NCBI GenBank assembly: GCA_964539745.1
Contig: CAZIJU010000003.1
Location: 1 to 64,000, forward strand
Direction: 5' to 3'
DNA: 64,000 nt
Origin: DSNY01 sp964539745
GTDB taxonomy: Bacteria > Pseudomonadota > Gammaproteobacteria > Burkholderiales > Burkholderiaceae_F
Below the pieces are notes generated by a model that had not been told where the DNA came from, made no database searches, and saw only the letters and a program-made list of their open reading frames with translations. The position numbers and the translations under genes are program-made. Positions 34,830-44,164 of the stretch are shown piece by piece (the first letter of the stretch is position 1; every line of letters begins with the position of its first letter).

Positions 34830-37800
34830 TCAGGGCGATGCCGTATCGCCGTCGCCGTCGGCGGAGAACCGCTGCACCAGCGCGCCGAGCTGCGCGATCA
34901 GCTCGGCGCTCACCTGCGGGCTCGCCGTTGCCGGCGCATCGCTTTCGCCGTCGTCGCGCCGCTTGCACGTGTGCGCGAGGCATTTGCGCAGGGCGGCGAG
35001 ATTGACGCCGTGCCTGCGCAGCGTGCGTTCCAGCTCCGCGGAGACGACGCGCCCCGGGCCGAGCAGACACGCGAGCAGCTCGCACAGCTTGTCGGCCGGG
35101 CTGCGTCCCGGCGGATCGCCGAGTCCCGGCGCGCCGCCGCCGACCACCGTCATCGCCGTGTGCGTGCGTTCGCGCTGGAACGCATTCCCGCGCGACGAGG
35201 CGCCGGTCGCGCGCACGCGCACCTTGTAGACGCCGACCTGATCGGCGCGGAACGCGCCGCGCGCGGTGCCGCCGCCCGCGCGCAGCGCGACGCGCTGCGT
35301 CGTGCGATCGGGCGCGGTGACATCGGCCCACGCGGTCACGCTGCGCTCGAGCGGAATGCCGCTTTCCAGCACCGCCGCGGTGATCGTCACTTCCGCGCCC
35401 GGCGCGAGGCTCGCCTGATTGACGGTCGTGCGCAGCGAGATGTTCGAGTACGCGTGCACGCTCACGCTGAACGGCAGGCCGCGCGCGGCGGCGCCGGTCG
35501 TCGCATGCGTCTGCGCCAGCGCCGCGCGTTCGCCCGCCGACGGCTGACCGCCGCGCTTGCCGAACAGCAGCACGACCTGCCACGTGCCGGCGTGATCGAA
35601 GCGCTGTGGCGTCAGCTCGGTCGGCAGCGCGATGCGGTAGTAGGCCACACCGCGGCCGGCGACGAACTGGATGCCGCCGAACTGCGCCATCGCGCCCGGC
35701 GCGATGAGCTGGCCGGTGGGGGTGCGCAGCAGGAAGGTGACGGCCTTCGGCGCGGGTGTGAGCAGCACGACCTCGAGCACCGCGTCCTGCTCCGTCACCT
35801 GCACCGGGATCATCTGTGGCATGCCCGGCAGCAGCAGGCCGTCGGGGTCGAGCACGATCTCCGCGTTGCTGATGCCCGCGAGGATCTGCACGAAGTACTT
35901 CGACAGCAGGAAACGGTTGTTCGTGTCGATCGCGCCGGTGATCAGCAGGTAGCCGCCGCTGTTGCCGGAGATCGTCTGCAGCGCCGCGGCGCTGGTGTTC
36001 GCCGCCGTGCCCAGCCCGATCGAAAAGGTCTGGTGGTTGATCAGCGCGGCGACGTCGGCGATGAAGCGGTCGCGGTTTTCCTTGCCGTCGGTCAGCACGA
36101 CCATCGCCTTGTTGGTGAAGCCCGCGCCGGCGTTGTTCAACGCCTGCCGGCCCTCGAAGATGCCGTCGCCGATCGAGGTCGCGCCGGAAGGATTCAGGTC
36201 CGGCCCGCCGAGCACGCCGAGGATGTCGCCGCGCGCGGCGTCGAACGGATCGGTCGGATCGCCGAGCACGGTGACCGGCCGCAGCAGTTGCGCGTCCTGG
36301 TTGTAGCGCGTGATCGACACGCCGTCGCCGTTCTGCATGAGCTGAACGAAGATCTCGGACGCCTCGCGCAGGCTCGCGATCTTGCTGGTGCCGTCGCCGC
36401 GGTCTTCGGTCATCGAGCCGGAGCGGTCGAGCACCAGCGCGACCGCGGCCGTCTGCCGCGCGACCGTGCGCGCCGCGAGCGCGATCGTCCACGTCTGTCC
36501 GCTCGCGGGTTCCACGACGGTCACCGTGCCGGTATCGACGTCGTTGACGTTGCCGGTCGAGTACTTGACCCACAGCCGCACGACCGCGATGTCGTTGCCG
36601 GCGGTGGGGCCGACCGTCTGCGGCGGCGAGACGTTGGTGAACGAAGCGTCGGTCGGGTTGCCCTGGAACTGCAGCGTGACCGGCCCGCCGGTGGACGACA
36701 CTTCGAAGGTCGCCGCCAGCGCCAGCGTGTTGACCGCGCCGAGCGGCTTCTGCGGCACGTCGCCGAAGTCCAGCACCGGCGTGACCAGCGTGATCGCCGT
36801 CTGGCCGCATCTCTCGGCCTCGACGTACTGCGCGCCCTGTTTCACGACGAAGCCGAGCGTGTGCCATTGCGCGGCCATCGCCTCCATGTTGCCGACGCCG
36901 CGGTCCCACGACTCGTAGCCGCCGCTGGCCGGGACGATCACCTCGTTGGGCCGCGGCACCGGCCACCAGTTGGTGCCGCAGGCCTTGAAGTCCGCTTGCC
37001 ACGGCAGCGCCATGCGCGCGGTCACGTCGCCCGCGTACACGAGCGCGTGATCGAGCCGAAACGGCGCGGCGTAGTTGTTCGGGTCGCGGAACTTCGCCTG
37101 GTTCGCGGGAAAGCCGCCGGCCTCGATGCCGGGGAAAAACGCCGCGCCGACCGCGGCCTCCAGCGCCGCGCGGTCCAGGCCGTCGGGCGTGACCGCGTTG
37201 CCGAGTGCAGGCGGCGGCCAGTCGTTCTGGTAGTTGCCGTTCTTCCACGCCTGCATCAGCGCGAACTGCGTCGGCGTCAGGTCGCCCGCCGTCCCGCCGC
37301 CGCTGTTCAGTTGCGGCATGTTCCCGCCCGCGCCCTTGAGCTTGCCGAAGATGAAGTCGATCGTGCCCTGGTTCGTGATCGGATGCGCGAACGAATGGTG
37401 TCCGGCCGCCGATTCGCGCACCCACTGCGAGTCGAACGCGCGCTGCAGGATCGGATAGATGTGCTTGACGTAGGACACCGGCGCCGGGGCCGCGAGCTGG
37501 CCGCGGTCGATCGCGAACTGCAGCAGCGTGTCGTACAGCGTGATCACGCTGTCGATCTGCGGCGCGAACTTGGGCGGCGCGACGACGACCCACGCGCCGG
37601 TGGCGGCGAGCGTCGTGTTGGTGCCGTTGAGCTTGACCTTCGCGGTGACCGGACCGTCGGCGACGTCGTCGTACCAGTTGTCGTTGTCGAGGAAGCTCAC
37701 GATCGGCGTATTGGTCGGCGACGCCGCCTTGCCGAAGCCGCCGAGCACGAGCAGCCGCGCGTCGACGTCGGTGCGGATCTCGCCGAGCGGCACGGTGACC

Positions 37801-38192
37801 GCGGACTGGTTCGGCAGCTTGAACTTGCCGTTGTCGAACGCCGCGACCTTGTTCGGGCCCTTGATCGTGCGCGCGCCCGGATCGATCGTCACGTCCGCCG
37901 CGGGCACGCCGGCATTGCGCCCAGTCGCCGCCTTCTTGTTGACCAGGTGCACGGTCCACTCGATCTCGGCGTCGGCGGCGGTCAGCTCCTGCACCAGCGC
38001 GCCGTTCTGGTCGTAGCCGAAGATCCGGAAGCGCGCCGCCTGCCGCTTGACGCGGCACTGCGCGTCCTTGTAGCCGCCGGGCGGCGCGTCGTACTTGCCG
38101 GGGATCTCGGGACCGATGAAGAACTCGTTGGGGCTGTTGCCGACGCGCGCGATGCCGATCGCCGGATGGATCTTGACGCTGGTGATGGCCAT
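34830..38192 (-). CDS. LodA/GoxA-like (CTQ oxidase family) protein fused to a von Willebrand A domain
   Basis: An 1120-residue protein. Residues 1 to about 470 match the LodA/GoxA family: HPAIGIARVGNSPNEFFIGP at the N-terminus, and the cofactor region LPWQADFKACGTNWWPVPRP with D401 four residues before C405, as in the D512/C516 pair of Marinomonas LodA. A downstream W443 (QWHTLGF) is the best candidate for the second half of the cysteine tryptophylquinone. A beta-rich linker (480-575) leads to a vWA domain (582-775) with a full MIDAS: DRSGS at 589-593, T672 region (GATSIGD) and TDGKEN at 701-706. More beta-sandwich (800-1010) and a tail with two C-x4-C pairs (C1037/C1042, C1071/C1076) follow. 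Known LodA and GoxA are about 700 residues and lack vWA. The ATG at 38192 has a GGAGG site. The substrate is unknown. Confidence 0.85.
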   Translation of the reverse strand: MAITSVKIHPAIGIARVGNSPNEFFIGPEIPGKYDAPPGGYKDAQCRVKRQAARFRIFGYDQNGALVQELTAADAEIEWTVHLVNKKAATGRNAGVPAADVTIDPGARTIKGPNKVAAFDNGKFKLPNQSAVTVPLGEIRTDVDARLLVLGGFGKAASPTNTPIVSFLDNDNWYDDVADGPVTAKVKLNGTNTTLAATGAWVVVAPPKFAPQIDSVITLYDTLLQFAIDRGQLAAPAPVSYVKHIYPILQRAFDSQWVRESAAGHHSFAHPITNQGTIDFIFGKLKGAGGNMPQLNSGGGTAGDLTPTQFALMQAWKNGNYQNDWPPPALGNAVTPDGLDRAALEAAVGAAFFPGIEAGGFPANQAKFRDPNNYAAPFRLDHALVYAGDVTARMALPWQADFKACGTNWWPVPRPNEVIVPASGGYESWDRGVGNMEAMAAQWHTLGFVVKQGAQYVEAERCGQTAITLVTPVLDFGDVPQKPLGAVNTLALAATFEVSSTGGPVTLQFQGNPTDASFTNVSPPQTVGPTAGNDIAVVRLWVKYSTGNVNDVDTGTVTVVEPASGQTWTIALAARTVARQTAAVALVLDRSGSMTEDRGDGTSKIASLREASEIFVQLMQNGDGVSITRYNQDAQLLRPVTVLGDPTDPFDAARGDILGVLGGPDLNPSGATSIGDGIFEGRQALNNAGAGFTNKAMVVLTDGKENRDRFIADVAALINHQTFSIGLGTAANTSAAALQTISGNSGGYLLITGAIDTNNRFLLSKYFVQILAGISNAEIVLDPDGLLLPGMPQMIPVQVTEQDAVLEVVLLTPAPKAVTFLLRTPTGQLIAPGAMAQFGGIQFVAGRGVAYYRIALPTELTPQRFDHAGTWQVVLLFGKRGGQPSAGERAALAQTHATTGAAARGLPFSVSVHAYSNISLRTTVNQASLAPGAEVTITAAVLESGIPLERSVTAWADVTAPDRTTQRVALRAGGGTARGAFRADQVGVYKVRVRATGASSRGNAFQRERTHTAMTVVGGGAPGLGDPPGRSPADKLCELLACLLGPGRVVSAELERTLRRHGVNLAALRKCLAHTCKRRDDGESDAPATASPQVSAELIAQLGALVQRFSADGDGDTASP

Positions 38193-38408
38193 GTGTCCTC
38201 CTCGCGGACGCTCGCGCCGGAGGGGCACGGTGCGAGCCGGGCGGACATTGCAGCACCGCGCGCCGCGCGCGTTCGGCGAATATCGGAGCGCGCGGGCGCG
38301 AAGATTCACGCCGGGTGCAAACCGGCACGCGCGGTGATCGCGCGCAGCCGCTCGAGCTTCGAAGCGGCTGCGGCGCCGGCTGGCGGCGGTGCGGGCCGAG
38401 GGTTATGC

Positions 38409-38433
38409 TGATTGAAAATCCGACTTTCAATCA
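38409..38433. promoter_or_regulatory. Inverted repeat TGATTGAAA...TTTCAATCA before the broken ATPase gene
   Basis: A perfect 9-bp inverted repeat with a 7-base loop ending 2 bp before the ATG at 38436. The low GC content and the position suggest an operator or promoter element of the neighbouring gene. The remaining 38193-38408 sequence between the divergent genes shows no gene. Confidence 0.5.
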
Positions 38434-38435
38434 TC

Positions 38436-39613
38436 ATGAAGTTCATCGAACGCGACATCGCCCCCACCTGCTGCGGCTGGCGGCCTCCTTTCCGGCCCTG
38501 GTGCTGACCGGCTCGCGCTAGTCGGGCAAGACCACGCTCGCGCGGCGCCTGTTCGCCGACCTGCCGTACGCGACGCTGGAAAGCCCCGATGTGCGCGCCG
38601 CCGCGGCCGACGATCCGCGCACGTTCCTCGGCCGCTATCCGCGCGGCGCCCTGCTCGACGAGGTGCAGCGCGCGCCGGAGCTGCTGTCGTACCTGCGGGA
38701 ACTTATCGATACCGCGCACCGGGGCGTGCGCTACGTGCTCACGGGTTCCGGCAACTTCGCGCTGCTGCAGTCGGTCTCCCAGAGCCTGGCCGGCCGCGCC
38801 GGCGTCGCGCGGATGCTTCCGCTCACCTTCGCGGAAGCGGCGCGCGCGGGCCATGCGGCGCCGCTGGACGTGACGTTGTGGCGCGGCTGCTATCCCGGCC
38901 TGATCGCACGCGGCGCCGATCCGCGCGATTTCTGCGCCAGCTACACCGCGACATACATCGAGCGCGACGTGCGCCAGATCGTGAACGTGCAGCAACTCGG
39001 CACGTTTCAGCGTTTCGTGCAGCTCGCCGCCGCACGCATCGGACAACTGGTCAATCTTGCGAGCCTGGCCGCCGATTGCGGCATCACCCATCCGACCGCG
39101 GCGAGCTGGCTCAACGTATTGGAGGCGAGCCACGTCGTCTTTCGCGTGCAGCCGTACTTCCGCAATTTCGGCAAGCGGCTCGTAAAGACGCCGAAGCTGT
39201 ATTTCGTCGACACCGGCCTCGCGGCCTGGCTGCTCGGCATCCACGACCAGTCGCTGATGGCCGTGCACCCGCTGCGCGGCGCTTTGTTCGAGAACTTCGT
39301 GGTCGGCGAGATCGTCAAGCACCGCTACAACCACGGCAACCTGCGGCCGATCCACTTCTGGCGCGACTCCAACGGCCGCGAAGTGGACCTCGTGCTCGAC
39401 GACGGCGCGCGTTTGCTCGGCATCGAGATCAAGTCGGGCGCGACCTTCGTCGCGGACTGGACGCGCGATCTCGCGGCGTGGCGTGTCGCGGTCGGCCCGG
39501 ATGCCACGCATCGTCCGATTGTGATCTGGGGCGGCGCCGATACCGGCCCACGCTTCGGCGCCTACGCGCTCGCGTGGGATCGGATCGAACGGTTGCCGAG
39601 CGCATTGGACTGA
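38436..39613 (+). pseudogene. Broken DUF4143-type ATP-binding protein (AAA+ ATPase)
   Basis: The pieces together give a complete AAA_14/DUF4143 ATPase of about 390 residues. The start MKFIERDIAP is in one frame. After a missing base near 38460-38467 the protein continues as HLLRLAASFPALVLTGSR, then hits TAG at 38519-38521 exactly where the P-loop needs Gln (GSR-stop-SGKTTLARRLF). From there it runs intact: ALLDEVQRAPELLSYLRELID, VLTGSGNFALLQ, the DUF4143 part with SYTATYIERDVRQI, and the C-terminal FWRDSNGREVDLVLDDG nuclease-like motif. Two independent lesions, one in the Walker A, make it non-functional unless the assembly is wrong. The intact tail shows the decay is recent. Confidence 0.85.
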
Positions 39614-39903
39614 ACGAGCGGCGCTCGTGCAGGCGTTCGCGAGACGGCCCCCGCCCCGACCCTGCCCCACTGATGTGGGAGAGGAGTTTCTGCTGCGCGC
39701 CGCTCCGCCGGCAGCGGCAGCAGCGACGCCACGTCGACCTCGGGACCGCCGACCTCGGCGCTGATCCAGGGCCCCGTCTCGACCAGCACCTTCAACGTCC
39801 GTTCGTCCAGCGCGGCGAGCCGCATGTCGAGGAGGCAGCTGCTCCGGTCCGTGTTCGGCAGAAGACGGTGCCCCATGGCGGCGAAAAGCACCGCCTTGCC
39901 GGC
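39614..39903. other. Intergenic region with a possible gene scrap
   Basis: 290 bp. The minus strand can be read as RLAALDERTLKVLVETGPWI, which looks protein-like but matches no family I know. It runs into the common non-coding motif CCCCACTGATGTGGGAGAG (about 39664-39682), so it is most likely a decayed fragment. Confidence 0.3.
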
Positions 39904-40143
39904 GCTTGCGGCGTGCGTGACGACGACGATGCGCTGCGCGGCATGTGCGTGCTAAAGCGCGACGGCCTGCCGGACGTCGACGTCGGCTGCGCGTTGCTGC
40001 CGCAGTTCCGCGGCGCCGGTTACGCGCACGGCCTGGCAACCGCTCGCCGATGAGCGTGCTGGAGTCGCTCGGCATGCGGCTCGAACGAACGGCGCAGCGT
40101 GCCGGCGACAATCACGTGTCGATGGTGTTCGAGTGGCGCCCGG
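39904..40143 (+). pseudogene. GNAT acetyltransferase remnant
   Basis: Two frames give matching pieces of one GNAT protein. The first reads DALRGMCVLKRDGLPDVDVG and then ALLPQFRGAGYAHGLATARR, containing the acetyl-CoA loop QFRGAGYA, and stops at 40051-40053. The second, from 40050, reads LESLGMRLERTAQRAGDNH and MVFEWRPA, which is the C-terminal part of the same fold. The 30 or so residues that normally lie between are gone and the N-terminal third is absent. This is an internally deleted, frameshifted relic. Confidence 0.7.
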
Positions 40144-40221
40144 CGCCTCTTTCCGTCACCCCCGGCCCCTCGCCCGCGTATGCGGGCGAGGGGCGGTTCG
40201 TGCGGCCCGCTCGCGCGCCCA

Positions 40222-41184
40222 TCAAGCAACGGCGCGCGGTGCGATCGGCAGGCGGGCGGCGTTGGCGCGCAGCCAGTCGTCGAAGGTCGACAGGCCCGGG
40301 TGCAGCGCGCGCGTCTCGGCGACGTTGCGCGCGGCGCAGAACTCGGCGCTGAAGTCGCGCTTGAACTGGAACATGTTTGCCAGGTCCTCTGCGCCGGGGA
40401 AGCCGAGCCGCGCGTAGTCCGCGGGCGGCATCGCGACGTGCTGCACCGGCTCGCCGAGCGCGCGCGAAAGCGCGCTCGCCATCTGCGCGCCGCTCAGGTG
40501 TTCGCCGGCGATGCCGACCTTGCGGCCGATCATGGATTCGCCCCGGCGGAACAGCGCGGCCGCGCACGCGCCGATGTCGGCGACGGCGATGCCCGGCAGC
40601 GGCGCATCGTCCATCGGCAGCACGAACGACAGCTTGCCGTCGGCGCCGCGCTGCGGGTGCATGCCGAAATGGATCAGGTTCTCCCAGTAGAACGAGGTCA
40701 GCAGCAGCGTGACCGGCAGCCCACGCTGCAGGAAGAGCTGGTCGGCCTCGCCCTTGCCGTCGAAGTGCGGCACGTTGTAGCGGCCCATCAGCACCGGCAT
40801 CCGGCTGCCGTCGGCCGCGACGAAGCGGCGCGTGTCCTCCAGCGTGGACCAGATCACGTGGCGCACGCCGACGCGGCGCGCAGCTTCGGCCATCGTGTCG
40901 GCCTGCTTGATCTCGCGCTCGGGCGAAAAGTGCTCCCAGAAGTTGGTGACGCAGAACGCGCCGTGCGCGCCCGCGAGCGCGCGCTGTACGCTTTCGGCGT
41001 CGTCCAGATCGGCGGCCATGACTTCGGCGCCGAGCTCGGACAGCGCGCGCGCGGCGGCGCTGTCCGGCTTGCGCGTGATCGCGCGCACGCGGAACGGCCG
41101 CGTGTCGGACTGCAGTAGCGCGCGCGCCAGGCCGCCGCCCTGGGCGCCGGTCGCGCCGAAGATCGTGATCAAGGGTTTGCTCAT
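40222..41184 (-). CDS. NmrA-family NAD(P)-binding protein
   Basis: A 320-residue atypical short-chain dehydrogenase. The Rossmann motif is ITIFGATGAQGGGLARALL, followed by VRAITRKPDSAAARAL, and AFCVTNFWEHFSPEREIKQA, typical of the NmrA/HSCARG group that senses NADP(H) and often lacks enzyme activity. The start was set at 41184 (MSKPLITI), with an AAGGA site upstream; the open frame continues into non-family residues. It lies just downstream of a LuxR regulator on the same strand. Confidence 0.85.
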   Translation of the reverse strand: MSKPLITIFGATGAQGGGLARALLQSDTRPFRVRAITRKPDSAAARALSELGAEVMAADLDDAESVQRALAGAHGAFCVTNFWEHFSPEREIKQADTMAEAARRVGVRHVIWSTLEDTRRFVAADGSRMPVLMGRYNVPHFDGKGEADQLFLQRGLPVTLLLTSFYWENLIHFGMHPQRGADGKLSFVLPMDDAPLPGIAVADIGACAAALFRRGESMIGRKVGIAGEHLSGAQMASALSRALGEPVQHVAMPPADYARLGFPGAEDLANMFQFKRDFSAEFCAARNVAETRALHPGLSTFDDWLRANAARLPIAPRAVA

Positions 41185-41303
41185 GACGGGGTTCCTTCGT
41201 TGCGGTGAGTTCGCGGCGCCGCGGCTGCAACGCCTCCCTGCAGTGTGCGCGCGGCCGCCGCGCGGCGCATCGACCGAAAGGAGCCACGCGCCGCGGCGCG
41301 CGC

Positions 41304-43931
41304 TCAACGCTGCGGCTGCTGCGCGTGGTACCAGGCGGCGGCCTGACCGCGCGAGGCTACGCCGAGCTTGCCGAGCGTGTTGGCGACGTGCCGCTTGACG
41401 GTGTGCAGGCTCAGATCGAGCGCGCGGGCGATCAGCTTGTTGCTCTGGCCGCGCGCGATCAGTGCGAGCACTTCGAGTTCGCGCGCGGTCAGCCGCTCGG
41501 TTGCGGCTGACGGCGCCGCAGTCGTCGCAGACGGCGCAACTGCCGCCGCTGCCGGACGCGCGAGCGCCGCCGCCCAGGCGCGCAAGACCGCCTGTTCGGC
41601 GTCGTCGAGCCGGCCCGACCAGTCCGCGCGCGCCAGCGCGGCGAGCGCTTCGCCGGCGAACACGGCGCCGCGCGGACCGTCGTCAGGGCGCTGGAGCAAA
41701 GGCCGCAGCAGCGCGGCGGCCTCGTCGCGCGCACCCGCCTGCATCCGGATCCGCGCCAGGCGCACGCGCACCTCGCCCGACTGGCCGTACAGATCGGCTG
41801 CCTCCTCGTGCGCGAGCACGTCGCGCCAGTGAGCGAGCGCGCCGTCGCCGCGGCCCTCGAGGTCGGCCAACGCGCCCTGCAATCCCGCGACCGGCCGCAG
41901 CCGCTGCGGCGACGCCTCGGGCAGCGTCGCCTGCAGCGCGAGCAGCCGCTGCAGCCAGCCGCGCAGCGCCGGTGCGTCGCCCGCAACCGCCGCGATGCGC
42001 GCGGCGAAGTACAGCACGTGCCACAAGCCCCAGTCGCCGTAGCCGGCCGGATGCTCTTCAATGCGCACGCGCGCCTGCTGCAGTGCCTCGGCGGTGTCGC
42101 CGCGCAGGACAGCCAGCACCGCGCGCAGCGCGAGCGCATGGCTGTGCAGGATCACCTCGTGACCGCCCCACCGCGCATCGCCGGTGGCGCTTTCGAGCAG
42201 CTCGGCGGCGCGCAGCGGTTGTCCCAGCCAGACCGCGCGCCATGCGAGCGCGACCTGCGCCAGCGCGCGCAGCGGAGCCGGTTCGTCACCGGTGACCGCG
42301 ATGGCGCCGGTGGCCCAGCGCAGCAGCGGCTCGGCCATGCCGGGGCAGGCGGTCTGGCGCGGCGGCGGGATGATGCTCCACTCGCCGATCGTCCGGCATG
42401 CCTGCATCTGCTGCAGCAGTTCCTCGAACGCGGGGGCGACCGCGCGGGTTTCGCCGCGCTCCAGATGCAGCCACATTCGTGCGGTGGCGGCGATCAGCCG
42501 CGCTTCGATTTCGATCAGCGGCGTGCCGCGCAGCGACTCGAGGATCGCCGCGCACTCCTGCAGGCGCCCCAGCGGCACCATGATCTGCGCGCGGCGCGCC
42601 GCCATCGTCTGCGCGGCGGCGACGTTGCCGCGCGCCGCGTACAGTGCCTCGGCCTGCACGAAGTGGCGCTCGGCCTCGTGCATCCGCCACAGCGAGAGCT
42701 TGGCCACGCCCGCGGTGTGCTGCACCTCGGCGCTGCTTGCCGCGAAGGCGGCCGGAAACGCCTCGACCAAGCGCAGCGTCGTCGGCGCGGCGCCGCGCAC
42801 GTTCAGTTGCGTGCCGGTCGGCAGCAACGAGCGGGCCGCCTCCTCGAAGCACGACGCCGCCAGCAGCAGCGACTGGCGGCGCAGCGGATCGTCCTCGAGC
42901 TGCGCCGCGCGCTGCAGCAGCGCGAGCCGGTCGTCGGGCCGTTCCACCTGCAGCCGGTGCTGCAACGCTTCGCGGAACAGGTCGTGCAGGCGCAGGCTGC
43001 CGCGCGCCTCGTCGACCACACTGGCGAACAGGCCGCGGCGCTCGATCTCGTCGAGCCAGCGCGGCGCGCGCGCATCGCCGGTCAGTGCCGCGCAGCGCGT
43101 GGCGTCGAGTTCGTGCAGCACGCTGGTGTCCAGCAGGAACGCACGCAGGTCCGCGTCCAGGTGCGCCAGCACTTCGGTCGCAAGGAAGTCGAATGCGGCG
43201 CGATCGATCGCCGCGCCGCCGCCGCGCGCGCCGCTGATCGCCAGCCGCAGCCCGGCGGCCCAGCCCGCGGTGCGCGCGTGCAGCGTGCGCGCGGTTTCCG
43301 CGTCCAGTCCGTGCGCGGCGAACCATGCCTGCACTTCGTCGGCGGTGAACTGCAGGTCGGACTCGCGGATGCGCGCGAGTTCGCCGGCGGCGGCCACGCG
43401 CGCGAGCAGCGCGGCGGGTTCTTCGCGCGCGGCGAGCACCAGCGTCCAGCGCGCGCCGAGCCGCTCGATCAGGCGTGCCAGGAAGTGCGCCGCGGCCTCG
43501 TCGACGAGGTGGTGCAGGTCGTCGAGCACGATGACGCCGCGCTCCAGTTCGCACGCATCGAGCGCGTTGACGAGGCCGTCGACCGCTTGCTGGCGCCCGC
43601 GCGCATCGCCGCGCAGCGCGGTGGCGAGCAGACCCTCGGGCGCGATGCGCCACGGCGGGTCGAACGGCTCCAGTGCCGCCAGCAGGCATTCGAGCAGCCG
43701 CAGCAGGTCGTCGCCCGGATCGAGCGAGACCCATGCCAGACCGTGGCCCGACGGCGGCGGCACCAGCGCGCGCACCAGCAGCGCCGTCTTGCCGTAGCCG
43801 GCCGGCGCGCACACCAGCACCGCCCGGTGCGCCGGCAGCGCGTCGCGCAGCCGCGCCTCGAGCGCGGGCCGCGCCAGCAGTTGCCCCCGGCGCGGCACCG
43901 GCGGCTGGATCTTGGCGTGCGCGAAGTTCAT
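41304..43931 (-). CDS. MalT-type LuxR family transcriptional regulator (large ATP-binding)
   Basis: An 875-residue STAND-type regulator. The P-loop is VCAPAGYGKTALL (K48), with a Walker B-like GVIVLDDLHHLVD near residue 133. A long helical repeat/TPR-like middle follows (about 350-790). The C-terminal LuxR HTH is LTARELEVLALIARGQSNKL followed by LHTVKRHVANTLGKLG (about 815-865). These proteins switch on operons when they bind an inducer and ATP. The regulated genes are not apparent; the NmrA-like gene lies 119 bp downstream and a DNA ligase gene is divergent. The ATG at 43931 is the only start near the P-loop domain; the open frame continues upstream without coding character. Confidence 0.9.
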   Translation of the reverse strand: MNFAHAKIQPPVPRRGQLLARPALEARLRDALPAHRAVLVCAPAGYGKTALLVRALVPPPSGHGLAWVSLDPGDDLLRLLECLLAALEPFDPPWRIAPEGLLATALRGDARGRQQAVDGLVNALDACELERGVIVLDDLHHLVDEAAAHFLARLIERLGARWTLVLAAREEPAALLARVAAAGELARIRESDLQFTADEVQAWFAAHGLDAETARTLHARTAGWAAGLRLAISGARGGGAAIDRAAFDFLATEVLAHLDADLRAFLLDTSVLHELDATRCAALTGDARAPRWLDEIERRGLFASVVDEARGSLRLHDLFREALQHRLQVERPDDRLALLQRAAQLEDDPLRRQSLLLAASCFEEAARSLLPTGTQLNVRGAAPTTLRLVEAFPAAFAASSAEVQHTAGVAKLSLWRMHEAERHFVQAEALYAARGNVAAAQTMAARRAQIMVPLGRLQECAAILESLRGTPLIEIEARLIAATARMWLHLERGETRAVAPAFEELLQQMQACRTIGEWSIIPPPRQTACPGMAEPLLRWATGAIAVTGDEPAPLRALAQVALAWRAVWLGQPLRAAELLESATGDARWGGHEVILHSHALALRAVLAVLRGDTAEALQQARVRIEEHPAGYGDWGLWHVLYFAARIAAVAGDAPALRGWLQRLLALQATLPEASPQRLRPVAGLQGALADLEGRGDGALAHWRDVLAHEEAADLYGQSGEVRVRLARIRMQAGARDEAAALLRPLLQRPDDGPRGAVFAGEALAALARADWSGRLDDAEQAVLRAWAAALARPAAAAVAPSATTAAPSAATERLTARELEVLALIARGQSNKLIARALDLSLHTVKRHVANTLGKLGVASRGQAAAWYHAQQPQR

Positions 43932-44164
43932 CGGGCGTTCATTGTGCCGCCACGCCGCCGCGCCCCGCAGGGGCTCGGTCGTCACTGTCGCGTTTGCATC
44001 AGCCCTCGGGCGCCGGAGACCACCCGACGGCGGCGGCCGATGCGCCCGTTCGGCCGGCGAGCGCGAGCGACGTATGCTCCGCGGCGAAGCGCCCTTCCGC
44101 CGCGCGCGGAGCATCCCGAGCAGGACGGATACGGCTCGAAGGACGAAACGTCCCTGTTGACGCG
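43932..44164. other. Divergent promoter region between the LuxR gene and the DNA ligase
   Basis: 233 bp without a gene. TATGCT at 44073-44078 is a possible -10 box for the ligase. Confidence 0.35.

Noticed and set aside
33642..38411. A 1589-codon plus-strand open frame covering the LodB/LodA genes
   Set aside because: It is the antisense shadow of GC-rich coding sequence: Arg/Ala/His-rich with no domain, and the minus strand carries two clear protein families.
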